A stretch of 64,000 nt of DNA. It comes from JACTMZ01 sp044359955 (lineage in GTDB: Bacteria; Verrucomicrobiota; Verrucomicrobiia; Chthoniobacterales; JACTMZ01). Under the pieces are notes generated by a model, which made no database searches, was not told where the DNA came from, and saw nothing but the letters and a program-made list of their open reading frames with translations. Made by a program: the position numbers and the translations under genes. The stretch spans positions 1 to 64,000 of the forward strand of contig JBIKLF010000013.1 of assembly GCA_044359955.1 (NCBI GenBank). Direction: 5' to 3'. Positions 1 to 8,204 of this stretch are shown piece by piece. Within the stretch, counting starts at the first letter, position 1, and each line of letters starts with the position of its first letter.

Positions 1-30
1 TAACCGGCGAAAACGAAAAGTAACCGGCGA
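1..30. repeat. Short direct repeat at the window edge
   Basis: The 10-mer taaccggcga occurs at 1-10 and again at 21-30, separated by an A-rich 10-base spacer. It may be the end of a longer repeat array or of a feature cut by the window start. No function is assigned. Confidence 0.4.
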
Positions 31-85
31 ATTGAAGACGGCGATTGATCGGTGCAATGCTCTAGAAATGAGCATTTTATCAGGG

Positions 86-111
86 AAAAATCCGTTCTTA
101 AAAAGAACGGA
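86..111 (-). terminator. Rho-independent terminator of the tRNA-Asp gene
   Basis: On the minus strand a 9-bp perfect stem (TCCGTTCTT / AAGAACGGA, plus-strand 91-111) with a TTT loop is followed directly by five T residues (plus-strand A run 86-90). It lies at the 3' end of the tRNA and its 5' arm begins within the last bases of the acceptor stem, so it is the expected stop for tRNA-Asp transcription. Confidence 0.8.
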
Positions 112-181
112 GCCTACGGGACTCGAACCCGCAACCTCTGCCGTGACAGGGCAGCGCTCTAACCAATTGAGCTAAGGCTCC
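108..181 (-). tRNA. tRNA-Asp (anticodon GTC)
   Basis: Read on the minus strand, this folds as a complete cloverleaf. The 7-bp acceptor is GGAGCCT/AGGCTCC with discriminator G, the D arm has GCTC/GAGC, the anticodon arm has CTGCC / CTGTCAC loop / GGCAG, and the T arm has GCGGG-TTCGAGT-CCCGT. The anticodon GTC reads Asp codons. CCA is not encoded. A terminator hairpin follows at once. Confidence 0.96.
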
Positions 182-276
182 TCCGACGAAACACTGAATA
201 AAGCGCAGCGCGCTCTTCGGAGAAAGCTCTTTTTGCGGAGACGGAAATCGCGTGCGTTGGCCCGACCGGCGGTTTT

Positions 277-1401
277 ATGCTGTCCGGTCCCATGAGCAAC
301 TCCTCACTGGCCACCGCAGCGGCCGATCTTTTGTCCTCCCGCGCGGACACCTTGCCGAAGTCGCGCAGCCTGGTCGGCCTCGATGGTTTTGTGGACACCA
401 TCCTTCACGTCGTTGCCACCCGGGAGAGCGCGGAGCAATACACGCGGATGGAAAGCATGGCTGAATTCGGCCGCAAGATCACCTCGGCGGCGGGGTTGAG
501 CGCAAATTTCGAGATGGTCCAGCAGATGATCAAACTGGGCGGGAACGGTCCGATTATGGCCAACGCGCTCGACGCTTACGGCTCGCCGGTGACCTATGTC
601 GGCCTCCTCGGGGCGCCGAATATCCATCCGGTCTTCGCCGATTTCGCGGCGCGCGCCGAAGTGATTTCGCTGGCTGAACCGGGCTACACCGACGCGATCG
701 AGTTCGACGATGGCAAGCTGATGTTCGGCAAGCACCTCAGCCTGCGCGAAGTGAATTGGGAAAACCTCCTCGAGCACATCCCGATCGAACGTTTGGTGAA
801 AATCTTCAACGACTCCGCCCTCATCGCGCTGGTCAATTGGACGATGCTCACCGGTATGACGCGGATTTTCGAGGAGTTGCTGAAAAAGGTGATGCCGGTG
901 GTGACCGGGCCGCGCTGGATTTTTTTCGATCTGGCCGACCCGGCCAAGCGCACGCGCGAGGACATCGCCAAAGCGGTCGACCTCATCGCGAAATTTCAGA
1001 AACACGCCAAGGTCATTCTCGGCCTCAACTTGCAGGAAGGGCGCCAGATCGGCGAGGTGCTCGGCCTCGCGCCCTGCGAGGAAACACACGAGGCCGTGGC
1101 GGCCCACGCGGCCTGGATCCGCGAGAAGCTCGGCGTCGAGACCGTGGTTATCCACCCGGTGTCCTTCGCCGCGGCGGCGGACGCCAATGGCACGGCGGCG
1201 GTGCAGGGGCCCTTCATCGAGAAACCTATGATCACCACGGGGGCCGGCGACCATTTCAATGCCGGCTTTTGCATCGGTCGCATCCTCGGGGCGCCGCTCG
1301 ACGTGAGCCTGCAGATCGGCGTGGCCACCTCCGGTTTTTACGTACGCACGGCCAAAAGCCCGACCGCCGAGGACATGGTGAGCTTCCTGCGCACGCTCTG
1401 A
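277..1401 (+). CDS. PfkB-family carbohydrate kinase
   Basis: This 374-residue protein is a ribokinase/PfkB-fold sugar or nucleoside kinase. The N-terminal region has a substrate-side glycine motif GGNGP at about residues 88-92, and the C-terminal PfkB signature TGAGDHFNAGF at about 321-331 supplies the anion hole and catalytic Asp (about 325). The substrate cannot be told from sequence. No clear Shine-Dalgarno separates the ATG at 277 from the in-frame ATG at 292, so either may be used. It stands alone after the divergent tRNA-Asp; 124 bases containing a REP-like palindrome separate it from hemL. Length is usual to slightly long for the family. Family assignment is firm, substrate unknown. 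Confidence 0.85.
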   Translation: MLSGPMSNSSLATAAADLLSSRADTLPKSRSLVGLDGFVDTILHVVATRESAEQYTRMESMAEFGRKITSAAGLSANFEMVQQMIKLGGNGPIMANALDAYGSPVTYVGLLGAPNIHPVFADFAARAEVISLAEPGYTDAIEFDDGKLMFGKHLSLREVNWENLLEHIPIERLVKIFNDSALIALVNWTMLTGMTRIFEELLKKVMPVVTGPRWIFFDLADPAKRTREDIAKAVDLIAKFQKHAKVILGLNLQEGRQIGEVLGLAPCEETHEAVAAHAAWIREKLGVETVVIHPVSFAAAADANGTAAVQGPFIEKPMITTGAGDHFNAGFCIGRILGAPLDVSLQIGVATSGFYVRTAKSPTAEDMVSFLRTL

Positions 1402-1486
1402 GCGTGTTGACGCATGACCCCGGACACCATGACCTTTTCAACACCCGTTCCGCGCAAGGGGCACCGGCGTCCGGCCTGTGTGGTCC

Positions 1487-1516
1487 GGTCATGACGGGCG
1501 GGACGCCCGTGCCCCC
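1487..1516 (+). repeat. REP-like palindrome (family 1)
   Basis: The arms acgggcg (1494-1500) and cgcccgt (1504-1510) form a perfect 7-bp stem around gga, followed by gcccc. The same unit, reverse-complemented, is at 35361-35389, and relatives are at 14658-14675, 35396-35418 and 49772-49829. It sits directly upstream of hemL. Confidence 0.75.
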
Positions 1517-1525
1517 GGCCCGATC

Positions 1526-2815
1526 ATGATCGCACGCCCTCGCTCGCAGGAACTCTTCGCCGCGGCGCGCGCCCGCATCCCGGGGGGAGTCAATTCGCCG
1601 GTCCGCGCATTCCGCGGTGTCGGCGGAGAACCCTTTTTCGTCGAACGGGCGGAAGGCTCGCACCTGCGCGATGTCGATGGCAACGCATACATCGACTACG
1701 TGGGCACGTGGGGTCCGGCCATTCTCGGCCACGCGCCGCGCATCGTCATCGACGCGGTGCGCGAGGCGGCCGGGCGCGGTTTGAGCTACGGCCTTCCCCA
1801 CCCGCTCGAAGTCGAGATGGCGGAGTTCATCACGGCGCGTCTGCCGTCGATCGAAAAAGTCCGCATGGTCAACAGCGGGACGGAGGCGACTATGTCCTGC
1901 GTGCGGCTGGCCCGCGGATTCACCGGACGGGACAAAATCGTCAAATTCGAAGGCTGCTACCACGGTCATGTGGATTCCTTGCTCGTGCGGGCCGGTAGCG
2001 GCGCCCTCACCCTGGGGCAACCGGACAGCGCGGGCGTGCCGCGGGCCCTGGCGGAGCTGACCATCACATTGCCTTTCAACGATGCGGCGGCACTGGAAGA
2101 AATACTTGTCCGCGAGGGTGCGGAAATCGCCGGCGTTATCGTGGAACCCGTGCCGGCCAATGCGGGTTTGATTCATCCGTTACCCGGATTTTTGGAACGA
2201 CTGCGCGAACTTTGCACGGCGCACGGGGCCCTTTTGATTTTCGATGAAGTCATGACCGGATTCCGCGTGGCACGCGGTGGGGTGCAGGAATTGTGCGGGG
2301 TCGTTCCGGACCTCACCGCACTGGGCAAAGTGATCGGCGGCGGTTTGCCGGTCGGGGCCTTCGGCGGGCGGGCGGACGTCATGGACCACCTCGCCCCGGA
2401 TGGTCCCGTTTACCAGGCGGGCACGCTCTCGGGAAATCCTCTGGCCCTGGCGGCCGGGTTGGCCCAGATGCGGGAGTTGGAGCGGACCGAGGCATGGAGC
2501 CGGCTTGAGCAACTCGGCGCCGCGCTGCAGTCAGGACTCGAGGCGCCCATCCATGCCGCGGTTTACCCGGTGACCTTGCAACGCCTCGGCAGCATGTTCT
2601 GTCTCTTCTTCACCGAAGGCCCGGTGAACAATTTGGACGATGCGAAAAAATCGGACACCGTGCGATTTGCGAAATTTTTCCATTACTGTCTGGACCATGG
2701 CGTGTATTTTCCCCCCTCGCAGTTCGAGACGGGATTCATCAGCACGGCGCACACGGACGAGGATATCGTCCGCACGGTCGCGGTGATCACCCGAGCACTG
2801 CACCACGCCGCATGA
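1526..2815 (+). CDS. hemL: Glutamate-1-semialdehyde 2,1-aminomutase
   Basis: This PLP enzyme moves the amino group of glutamate-1-semialdehyde to give 5-aminolevulinate, the last step of the C5 route to tetrapyrroles; it is cytosolic. The 429-residue product has the family's usual length and shows RIPGGVNSPVRAF near residues 17-29, NSGTEA (116-121), the PLP-binding IFDEVMTGFR (238-247) and the Schiff-base lysine in GKVIGGGLPVGAFGG (K268). The ATG at 1526 was chosen because the open frame upstream only translates a REP-like palindrome, and homologues begin close to the RSQELF motif. Its stop overlaps the start of the ECF sigma gene by 4 bases, implying translational coupling. Confidence 0.95.
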   Translation: MIARPRSQELFAAARARIPGGVNSPVRAFRGVGGEPFFVERAEGSHLRDVDGNAYIDYVGTWGPAILGHAPRIVIDAVREAAGRGLSYGLPHPLEVEMAEFITARLPSIEKVRMVNSGTEATMSCVRLARGFTGRDKIVKFEGCYHGHVDSLLVRAGSGALTLGQPDSAGVPRALAELTITLPFNDAAALEEILVREGAEIAGVIVEPVPANAGLIHPLPGFLERLRELCTAHGALLIFDEVMTGFRVARGGVQELCGVVPDLTALGKVIGGGLPVGAFGGRADVMDHLAPDGPVYQAGTLSGNPLALAAGLAQMRELERTEAWSRLEQLGAALQSGLEAPIHAAVYPVTLQRLGSMFCLFFTEGPVNNLDDAKKSDTVRFAKFFHYCLDHGVYFPPSQFETGFISTAHTDEDIVRTVAVITRALHHAA

Positions 2816-3393
2816 CCACCGCACCCGAACCAGACGATCGCGCTGTCGAATTGGATTTGCTGGCGCGGATCACCAAGCGGGAACGGGTGGCCTTCGAGGA
2901 GCTTTACACCCGCTATTCGAACATCCTTTACGCCACGGCGATGAAATTTCTCAAAGAAGACGCCGACGCGCAGGATGTGGTGCAGGACGTCTTCATCCAG
3001 ATCTGGGACAAGGCGAAGCTCTATGATCCGGCCAAGGGCAAGCCGCTCACTTGGGCCCTCACCATGACCCGCAACCGCTCGATCGACCGCATCCGGGCCA
3101 TCCAGCGCCGCACCCGCCTGCGGGACGATTTTGAGAAGGAGACGGTCGCCGATGAATCCGCAGGGATCAGGGAGGCGTTATCTGGAGTAGATGCGAGTGA
3201 GAGGACCCAGATTTTGCGGGATGCGGTGGCACGCCTGTCGCCCGAACAGCGCAAAGTCATTGATTTGGCCTTCTTCGGTGGTCTTACCCAAAGCGAGATC
3301 GCCGATCGGCTGGGCGAACCACTCGGAACAATCAAAGCCCGCGCCCGACGCGGACTCATGAAAATGAAAGAACTTCTCGGAGAAAAACCATGA
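2812..3393 (+). CDS. ECF (SigK-like) RNA polymerase sigma factor
   Basis: This 193-residue protein has sigma region 2 at about residues 25-95 (FEELYTRYSNILYATAMKFL, then DAQDVVQDVFIQIWD) and region 4 at about 135-190 (LSPEQRKVIDLAFFGGLTQ and EIADRLGEPLGTIKARARRG, a helix-turn-helix). It should direct core RNA polymerase to stress or envelope-response promoters. It overlaps hemL by 4 bases and is itself overlapped by 4 bases by the RskA-type anti-sigma gene, the normal partner arrangement for SigK-type factors. The target promoters and inducing signal are unknown. Confidence 0.93.
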   Translation: MTTAPEPDDRAVELDLLARITKRERVAFEELYTRYSNILYATAMKFLKEDADAQDVVQDVFIQIWDKAKLYDPAKGKPLTWALTMTRNRSIDRIRAIQRRTRLRDDFEKETVADESAGIREALSGVDASERTQILRDAVARLSPEQRKVIDLAFFGGLTQSEIADRLGEPLGTIKARARRGLMKMKELLGEKP

Positions 3394-4106
3394 CCCGCGA
3401 CCAAATCCAAGAGTTAGCCGCACTCGATGCGCTCAGTGCGCTCGAAGGCGAGGATCTCGCTACTTGGGAACGGGTGCGCGGGGAAGACCCGTCGGCCTTG
3501 CGCCTGCGCGACGAGTTGGCCGGTGCCGCGGCCCAGTTATCCTTGCTTGCTCCGGCGGCCACCGCCCCATCCGCCTTGAAGCAGCGCGTCATGGACCGAG
3601 TCTTCGGCGGCCAACCCTCCGACAAAACAGTGACCGAAGCGGCCCGGCCTTTTGGGTTTGCCGCATGGGCTGCTGCTGCCGCCATCGTGCTTCTCGTGCT
3701 GGTGGGCGCCTCGGCCACCACCCGGCAAAAAGAATCGGTCGTCGTGCGCGATGCGCGTCCCGACCCGCAAAATTTGCAAATCGCACTCGAGGGATACGGC
3801 GATTACGCCAAAGCGAAAGCGCATGTGCTCTGGGACAGCGGTCAGCGAGGGTGGTATGTGCAAGCGGGCGGGCTCCCCGCCCTCCCAGCAACACACTCTT
3901 ACCATGTTTGGGCGGTGGACGCGGATGGCGCAGTGCATGACTGCGGTGAACTGGCGGTGCGCGAAGGCGGGTTGGCCCGAAGTTTCGTTCAACCGGGGGA
4001 TGGCATCAGCTCAATGCAGGGATTTGCGGTGACCATTGAGCCGGTGGGAAGCAGTTCCCCAGCGCCGACTTCACCCGCCGTGCTGATCAGCGCGCTGCAG
4101 GGCTGA
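3390..4106 (+). CDS. RskA-type membrane anti-sigma factor
   Basis: The 238-residue product has an N-terminal cytoplasmic segment (about 1-85) beginning with the ELAALDALSALEGED motif of anti-sigma-K proteins, one membrane helix at about 90-108 (FAAWAAAAAIVLLVLVG) and an exported C-terminal domain with the RskA-type pattern (GGLPALPATHSYHVWAVD). It should hold the adjacent ECF sigma factor inactive at the membrane until released, probably by proteolysis. The ATG overlaps the sigma gene's stop (ATGA), so the pair is co-translated. Confidence 0.88.
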   Translation: MTRDQIQELAALDALSALEGEDLATWERVRGEDPSALRLRDELAGAAAQLSLLAPAATAPSALKQRVMDRVFGGQPSDKTVTEAARPFGFAAWAAAAAIVLLVLVGASATTRQKESVVVRDARPDPQNLQIALEGYGDYAKAKAHVLWDSGQRGWYVQAGGLPALPATHSYHVWAVDADGAVHDCGELAVREGGLARSFVQPGDGISSMQGFAVTIEPVGSSSPAPTSPAVLISALQG

Positions 4107-4162
4107 AGAAAAATAAGGGCAGATGGATCGCGATGGCCCTGTCGCGATAAGGCGTGAAAGCC

Positions 4163-4183
4163 ATCGCGCCGGGACGGCGCGAT
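4163..4183 (+). repeat. REP-like palindrome (family 3, atcgcgccg stem)
   Basis: A perfect 9-bp stem atcgcgccg/cggcgcgat surrounds gga. The identical stem with loop ttc occurs at 60596-60616, showing a dispersed family with a conserved stem and variable loop. It lies between the convergent anti-sigma gene and a small membrane-protein gene. Confidence 0.7.
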
Positions 4184-4251
4184 CCACCACCGAATTCATG
4201 AAGTCGTGGACGCCTTCTTTCGCGGACCGATGCTGTCCGCGTTGCTTCACC

Positions 4252-4545
4252 TCAGAACATGAGCACCAGCACGATCATCGCGAGGATAGCAAAAGCGATT
4301 CCTGCGCCGATGGGCTGGGCGATGCCAGACCAGGCGCCTTTGCTTTTTTCGCACCAACCGGCAAAAAAAAGCCAGATGGCCGGAATGAGAAGAAACCAGA
4401 GGCCTTGGTTCGCGATGAAAGTGGCGACCGAGTCCGAAAAGGTCACTGGCGGCGAGGCCACGGAACCCGAATTGACCAAGATGTGCGCCGCCATGGTGGC
4501 AAGGGCGAGCATGATGAATTGGGCCAGCGCGATGGCAATGTTCAT
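4252..4545 (-). CDS. Small hydrophobic membrane protein
   Basis: This 97-residue protein has three likely membrane helices: about 3-22 (IAIALAQFIMLALATMAAHI), about 43-66 (ATFIANQGLWFLLIPAIWLFF) and about 77-96 (IGAGIAFAILAMIVLVLMF). There is no recognisable catalytic motif. It stands alone, convergent with the anti-sigma gene and divergent from the glycosyltransferase fusion gene. I do not recognise the family. Coding status is supported by the regular hydrophobic pattern and lack of a competing frame. Confidence 0.65.
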   Translation of the reverse strand: MNIAIALAQFIMLALATMAAHILVNSGSVASPPVTFSDSVATFIANQGLWFLLIPAIWLFFAGWCEKSKGAWSGIAQPIGAGIAFAILAMIVLVLMF

Positions 4546-4633
4546 GAATTACCTGAACCCTGACCTGCGGCCCGGACCTGGTCAATGCCGCGATCCTCTC
4601 GACAAGGGCCTTCGCTTGGCCTAGCTGAACGGC

Positions 4634-7189
4634 GTGAGTTTCACCGCACCCGTCCGGGTCAGAGCCAAATTCTTCCGCGAAGGCGACCGCAAGTTTTTCG
4701 TCAAGGGCACGACCTATGGTCCGTTCGCCCCCGACGCCGGGGGCGAACACTTCGGCGCACCGGACAAGGCAAAGGCGGACCTCGCCATGATGCACGAGGC
4801 CGGGCTCAATCTCGTGCGCGTCTATTATGTGCCGCCGCGCTGGTTCCTCGACGCCTGCGCGGAGCACGGCATTCGTTGCCTCATTTCCATTCCCTGGGCC
4901 GAACACGTCGAATTCCTCAACCAACGCAAAACGCGCCGCGAGATCGAGAAGGCGGTGATTGATGCGGTCAGAGCGAACCGCGGGCATCCCGCCGTTTTCG
5001 GCTATCTCGTGGGCAATGAAATCCCCAGCCATATGGTGCGTTGGCTGGGTCCGGGTCGCGTGACCGAATTCGTCGAGCACCTCATCTTCCTGGCCAAGCG
5101 CGTGGACCCCGAGGTGCTTTATTCTTACGCCAGCTTTCCCCCGACCGAATACCTGCTGCCGCAGAACGCCGACTTTTTCACCTTCAATGTCTACCTGCAC
5201 CGTCAGGAGGACTTCGATCGCTACCTCGCGCGCCTGCAAAACCTCGCGGAGGACCGTCCGCTCATGCTCGGGGAATTCGGCATGGACACCATCCGCCACA
5301 GCAAAGACGAGCAGGCGGAAATGATCTCCTGGCACATCGAGAGCGTGGTGCGCGGTGGGTTGGCCGGAACGATCATTTACGCGTGGACCGACGAATGGTT
5401 CCGCGGCGGCCAGGAAATCACCGATTGGGCCTTCGGTCTGGTCACGCGCGAGCGGAAGCCGAAGAAAGCCTACGCCCGAGTCAAAACCCTCTTCGCCGGA
5501 GACAAGCCGCTGGCCGAGCGCGTGCCGCTGGAAAAATACCCGCGCGTCTCCGTTGTGGTCTGCTCCTACAACGGCGGCAAGACCCTCGGCGATTGTCTTG
5601 AGGCGCTCGACCACGTCGACTATCCGGACTACGAAATCGTCTTCGTTGACGATGGATCGACGGACGACACACCGGATGTGGTGGCGGCCTGGGAAAAGGC
5701 GCGCGCAGCGCGGCGCGCCGCGGGAGCCAAGTTGCCCGACTTCCAAAACATCCGGCAGAAAAACATGGGCCTGAGCTACGCGCGCAACGCGGGTGCCTAC
5801 TCGTCCACCGGCGAGGTCATTGCTTACACGGACAGCGACTGCATGGCGGATCCCGATTGGCTATACTACTTGATGGGCACCCTGATCTCGGGTGACTACG
5901 CCGGGGTCGGCGGACCGAACATTTCTCCGCCCGCCCAAGATTGGATCCAGGCCTGCGTGGCGGCGGCCCCGGGCGGACCGAGCCACGTGCTGCTCACCGA
6001 CGTGGTGGCCGAGCATATTCCGGGATGCAACATGGCCTTCCACCGGTGGGCCTTCGATGCGGTCGGCGGCTTCGACCCCGATTATCGCAAGGCGGGGGAC
6101 GATGTGGATTTTTGCTGGCGGCTCCAGCAGAGCGGCCAAGTCATCGCGTTCAGTCCGGCCGCCATTGTCTGGCACTACCGCCGTTTCACCCTCGGCGCCT
6201 TCCGCAAGCAGCAGGAAGGTTACGGCGAGGCGGAATCGATGTTGCGCTTCAAACACCTCATCTTTTTCGGCCCGACCGGGACGGCGAAATGGAAGGGCCA
6301 GATCTACGGGGCCCCGCGCTTCACTTGGCTGATCAACCGTCCGCTCATCTACCACGGCGTTTTCGGCGAAGGCCTCTTCCAGAGCATCTATCCGACCCCG
6401 CGCTCCGAGGTGGCGAACTATCTGGCCAGCCTCGAGTGGGTTTTGCTCACCGTCATGGTCTTCATTCTTTCCATCGGCTTTCCCGACCTGCGCATCGTGC
6501 CTTACTTGATGTTCGGAGGAACCTTTTTGGTTGCTCTTTCCTACATGCTGCATGCCCGCCTCGAGCCGCAATTCGACTCGGTGCGGGCGCGGTTGCTTGT
6601 CGCCTTCCTCGCCTTCACCCAACCGCTGGTGCGCGGCTGGAGCCGCTACTTCACGTGGCTGAAATACAAACGCACGCCGGAACGCGTCATCCGCACACCC
6701 GAGCAGGAACTCGCCTCGCGCCACAACGCGGGGAGCACGACCCATTTCGAATTCTGGAACGAGGAAGGTCACGGCCGCGAGCGCTTGCTGGCCGAAACCA
6801 CGCGTTTGCTCGAGGATGAGGGCTGGAGCTACTCGCTCGATACGGGGTGGAACAATTGGGATGTGCAGATCTACGGGAGCTTCTGGTGGCTGGTGCGGTT
6901 GCGCACCGTGACCGAATACCATGGCGGACCGAAGTGCCTCACACGCGGCAGCCTCCGCTTGAGAGCGGGTGGAGCGAACTTCCTCGCCAACTTCCTCCTT
7001 CTTGCCGTGCTGGCCTACCAGCAATTCCTCGGCCATGGCATCCCGTGGTGGTCCGGCGCGGCTTACGGCCTGTTCGTCCTCTTCCTCCTCGTCCGCGCAC
7101 GCCGGCTCAAGCGCCGGGTGGCCGACTTGCTCGCGGTGGCCGCGCGCCACGCGGGACTGCAGCCCGTGAAGTCCCAAAGCGACGCGTGA
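4634..7189 (+). CDS. Glycoside hydrolase (GH2-like) - GT2 glycosyltransferase fusion, membrane-bound
   Basis: One 851-residue protein joins two opposing activities. Residues about 10-290 form a TIM-barrel glycosidase domain resembling the GH2 catalytic domain, with candidate acid/base E129 (GNEIPS) and nucleophile E214 (LGEFGMD). Residues about 303-540 are a GT2 family transferase with VSVVVCSYN (305-313), VDDGS (338-342), the DxD-like TDSD (399-402), GGFDP and GDDVDFCWR (488-496). Hydrophobic helices follow at about 597-640 and 783-822. The GTG at 4634 gives the full barrel; no strong Shine-Dalgarno is visible. Its stop overlaps the GTG of queA. It probably makes or edits a surface polysaccharide at the inner membrane; substrate unknown. 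Confidence 0.85.
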   Translation: MSFTAPVRVRAKFFREGDRKFFVKGTTYGPFAPDAGGEHFGAPDKAKADLAMMHEAGLNLVRVYYVPPRWFLDACAEHGIRCLISIPWAEHVEFLNQRKTRREIEKAVIDAVRANRGHPAVFGYLVGNEIPSHMVRWLGPGRVTEFVEHLIFLAKRVDPEVLYSYASFPPTEYLLPQNADFFTFNVYLHRQEDFDRYLARLQNLAEDRPLMLGEFGMDTIRHSKDEQAEMISWHIESVVRGGLAGTIIYAWTDEWFRGGQEITDWAFGLVTRERKPKKAYARVKTLFAGDKPLAERVPLEKYPRVSVVVCSYNGGKTLGDCLEALDHVDYPDYEIVFVDDGSTDDTPDVVAAWEKARAARRAAGAKLPDFQNIRQKNMGLSYARNAGAYSSTGEVIAYTDSDCMADPDWLYYLMGTLISGDYAGVGGPNISPPAQDWIQACVAAAPGGPSHVLLTDVVAEHIPGCNMAFHRWAFDAVGGFDPDYRKAGDDVDFCWRLQQSGQVIAFSPAAIVWHYRRFTLGAFRKQQEGYGEAESMLRFKHLIFFGPTGTAKWKGQIYGAPRFTWLINRPLIYHGVFGEGLFQSIYPTPRSEVANYLASLEWVLLTVMVFILSIGFPDLRIVPYLMFGGTFLVALSYMLHARLEPQFDSVRARLLVAFLAFTQPLVRGWSRYFTWLKYKRTPERVIRTPEQELASRHNAGSTTHFEFWNEEGHGRERLLAETTRLLEDEGWSYSLDTGWNNWDVQIYGSFWWLVRLRTVTEYHGGPKCLTRGSLRLRAGGANFLANFLLLAVLAYQQFLGHGIPWWSGAAYGLFVLFLLVRARRLKRRVADLLAVAARHAGLQPVKSQSDA

Positions 7190-8163
7190 GTTCGTCGCTC
7201 TCTGACTACGATTTCGAATTGCCGCGTGAGCTGGTGGCCGTGCGTCCGTTGCCGGACCGCGCCGCCTCGCGGATGATGGTGGTGGACCGCACCGCAGGCA
7301 CCGTGACCCACCGGGCGTTCCGTGACCTGCCGGAATTTATCCGTCCGGGCGACATGCTCGTGCTCAACAACTCGCGGGTGATTCCGGCGCGATTGGTCAC
7401 CGCTGACGGTCGCATCGAGTTGCTGCTTTTCGATCAGCTGGGCCCGGCCCGTTGGCGCGCCTTCGCGCGTCCGGGCAAACGCACGCGAACCGGCGCCCAC
7501 TTCGCCATTGCCGGGACGACCGCGCAGATCGAATCGATCCACGAAGAGGACGGCACGCGTATCGTGCGGTTCGACACCGAGCCGGATCTGGAAAAGCTCG
7601 GGCACATGCCGATTCCGCCCTACCTCGGCCGCGAGGATGATGCGGAAGACCGCGTGCGTTACCAGACGGTTTACGCGCGCGAGGCCGGTTCGGTCGCGGC
7701 GCCCACGGCCGGATTGCATTTCACCCCGGAAATCCTGGCCAAGCTGCCGCACACTTTTGTCACCCTGCACGTCGGGCCGGGAACGTTCCTGCCGGTCCGC
7801 GGGGACAACCTCGAAACGCATCGCATGCACGGCGAAAACTTTGTCGTATCGCTTGAAGGCGCGGCGGAGATCAACCGCGCCGGGCGTGTTATCGCGGTCG
7901 GCACAACCAGCTTGCGCGTCTTGGAGTCCTTGCCCCCCGGGCCCGTGCAACCGGGCAAGGGACGCACCGAGATTTTTATCAAGCCCGGATTCCCATTTGT
8001 CCGCACCAACGCCCTGCTGACCAATTTCCATCTGCCCAAATCGACGCTCTTTGTTCTGGTCTGCGCCTTGGCCGGCCAGGGACTGATGAGCGAGGCTTAC
8101 GCCGAGGCGATTAACCAAAAATACCGCTTCTTTAGCTACGGCGATTGCATGTTGATTCTCTGA
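7186..8163 (+). CDS. queA: S-adenosylmethionine:tRNA ribosyltransferase-isomerase
   Basis: QueA transfers and isomerises the ribose of S-adenosylmethionine onto 7-aminomethyl-7-deazaguanine in tRNA, forming epoxyqueuosine at the wobble base. The 325-residue product starts at GTG 7186, where the SDYDFELP motif typical of QueA N-termini begins five residues in; the longer open frame upstream lies inside the preceding gene. Other family motifs are RPGDMLVLNNSRVIPARL, AAPTAGLHFT and TNFHLPKSTL. The start overlaps the fusion gene's stop by 4 bases. No other queuosine gene is in the window. Confidence 0.95.
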   Translation: MSSSLSDYDFELPRELVAVRPLPDRAASRMMVVDRTAGTVTHRAFRDLPEFIRPGDMLVLNNSRVIPARLVTADGRIELLLFDQLGPARWRAFARPGKRTRTGAHFAIAGTTAQIESIHEEDGTRIVRFDTEPDLEKLGHMPIPPYLGREDDAEDRVRYQTVYAREAGSVAAPTAGLHFTPEILAKLPHTFVTLHVGPGTFLPVRGDNLETHRMHGENFVVSLEGAAEINRAGRVIAVGTTSLRVLESLPPGPVQPGKGRTEIFIKPGFPFVRTNALLTNFHLPKSTLFVLVCALAGQGLMSEAYAEAINQKYRFFSYGDCMLIL

Positions 8164-8204
8164 CCAGTCTCGCCAAAACCGGGCCGGGAAGGTAGGAAAC
8201 CAGT

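Noticed and set aside
304..1254. Minus-strand open frame of 316 codons antisense to the PfkB gene
   Set aside because: Arg/His/Gly-rich shadow without motifs, opposite a well-supported kinase.
1478..1525. Longer N-terminus for HemL
   Set aside because: The extra residues translate the REP-like palindrome; the family start is at 1526.
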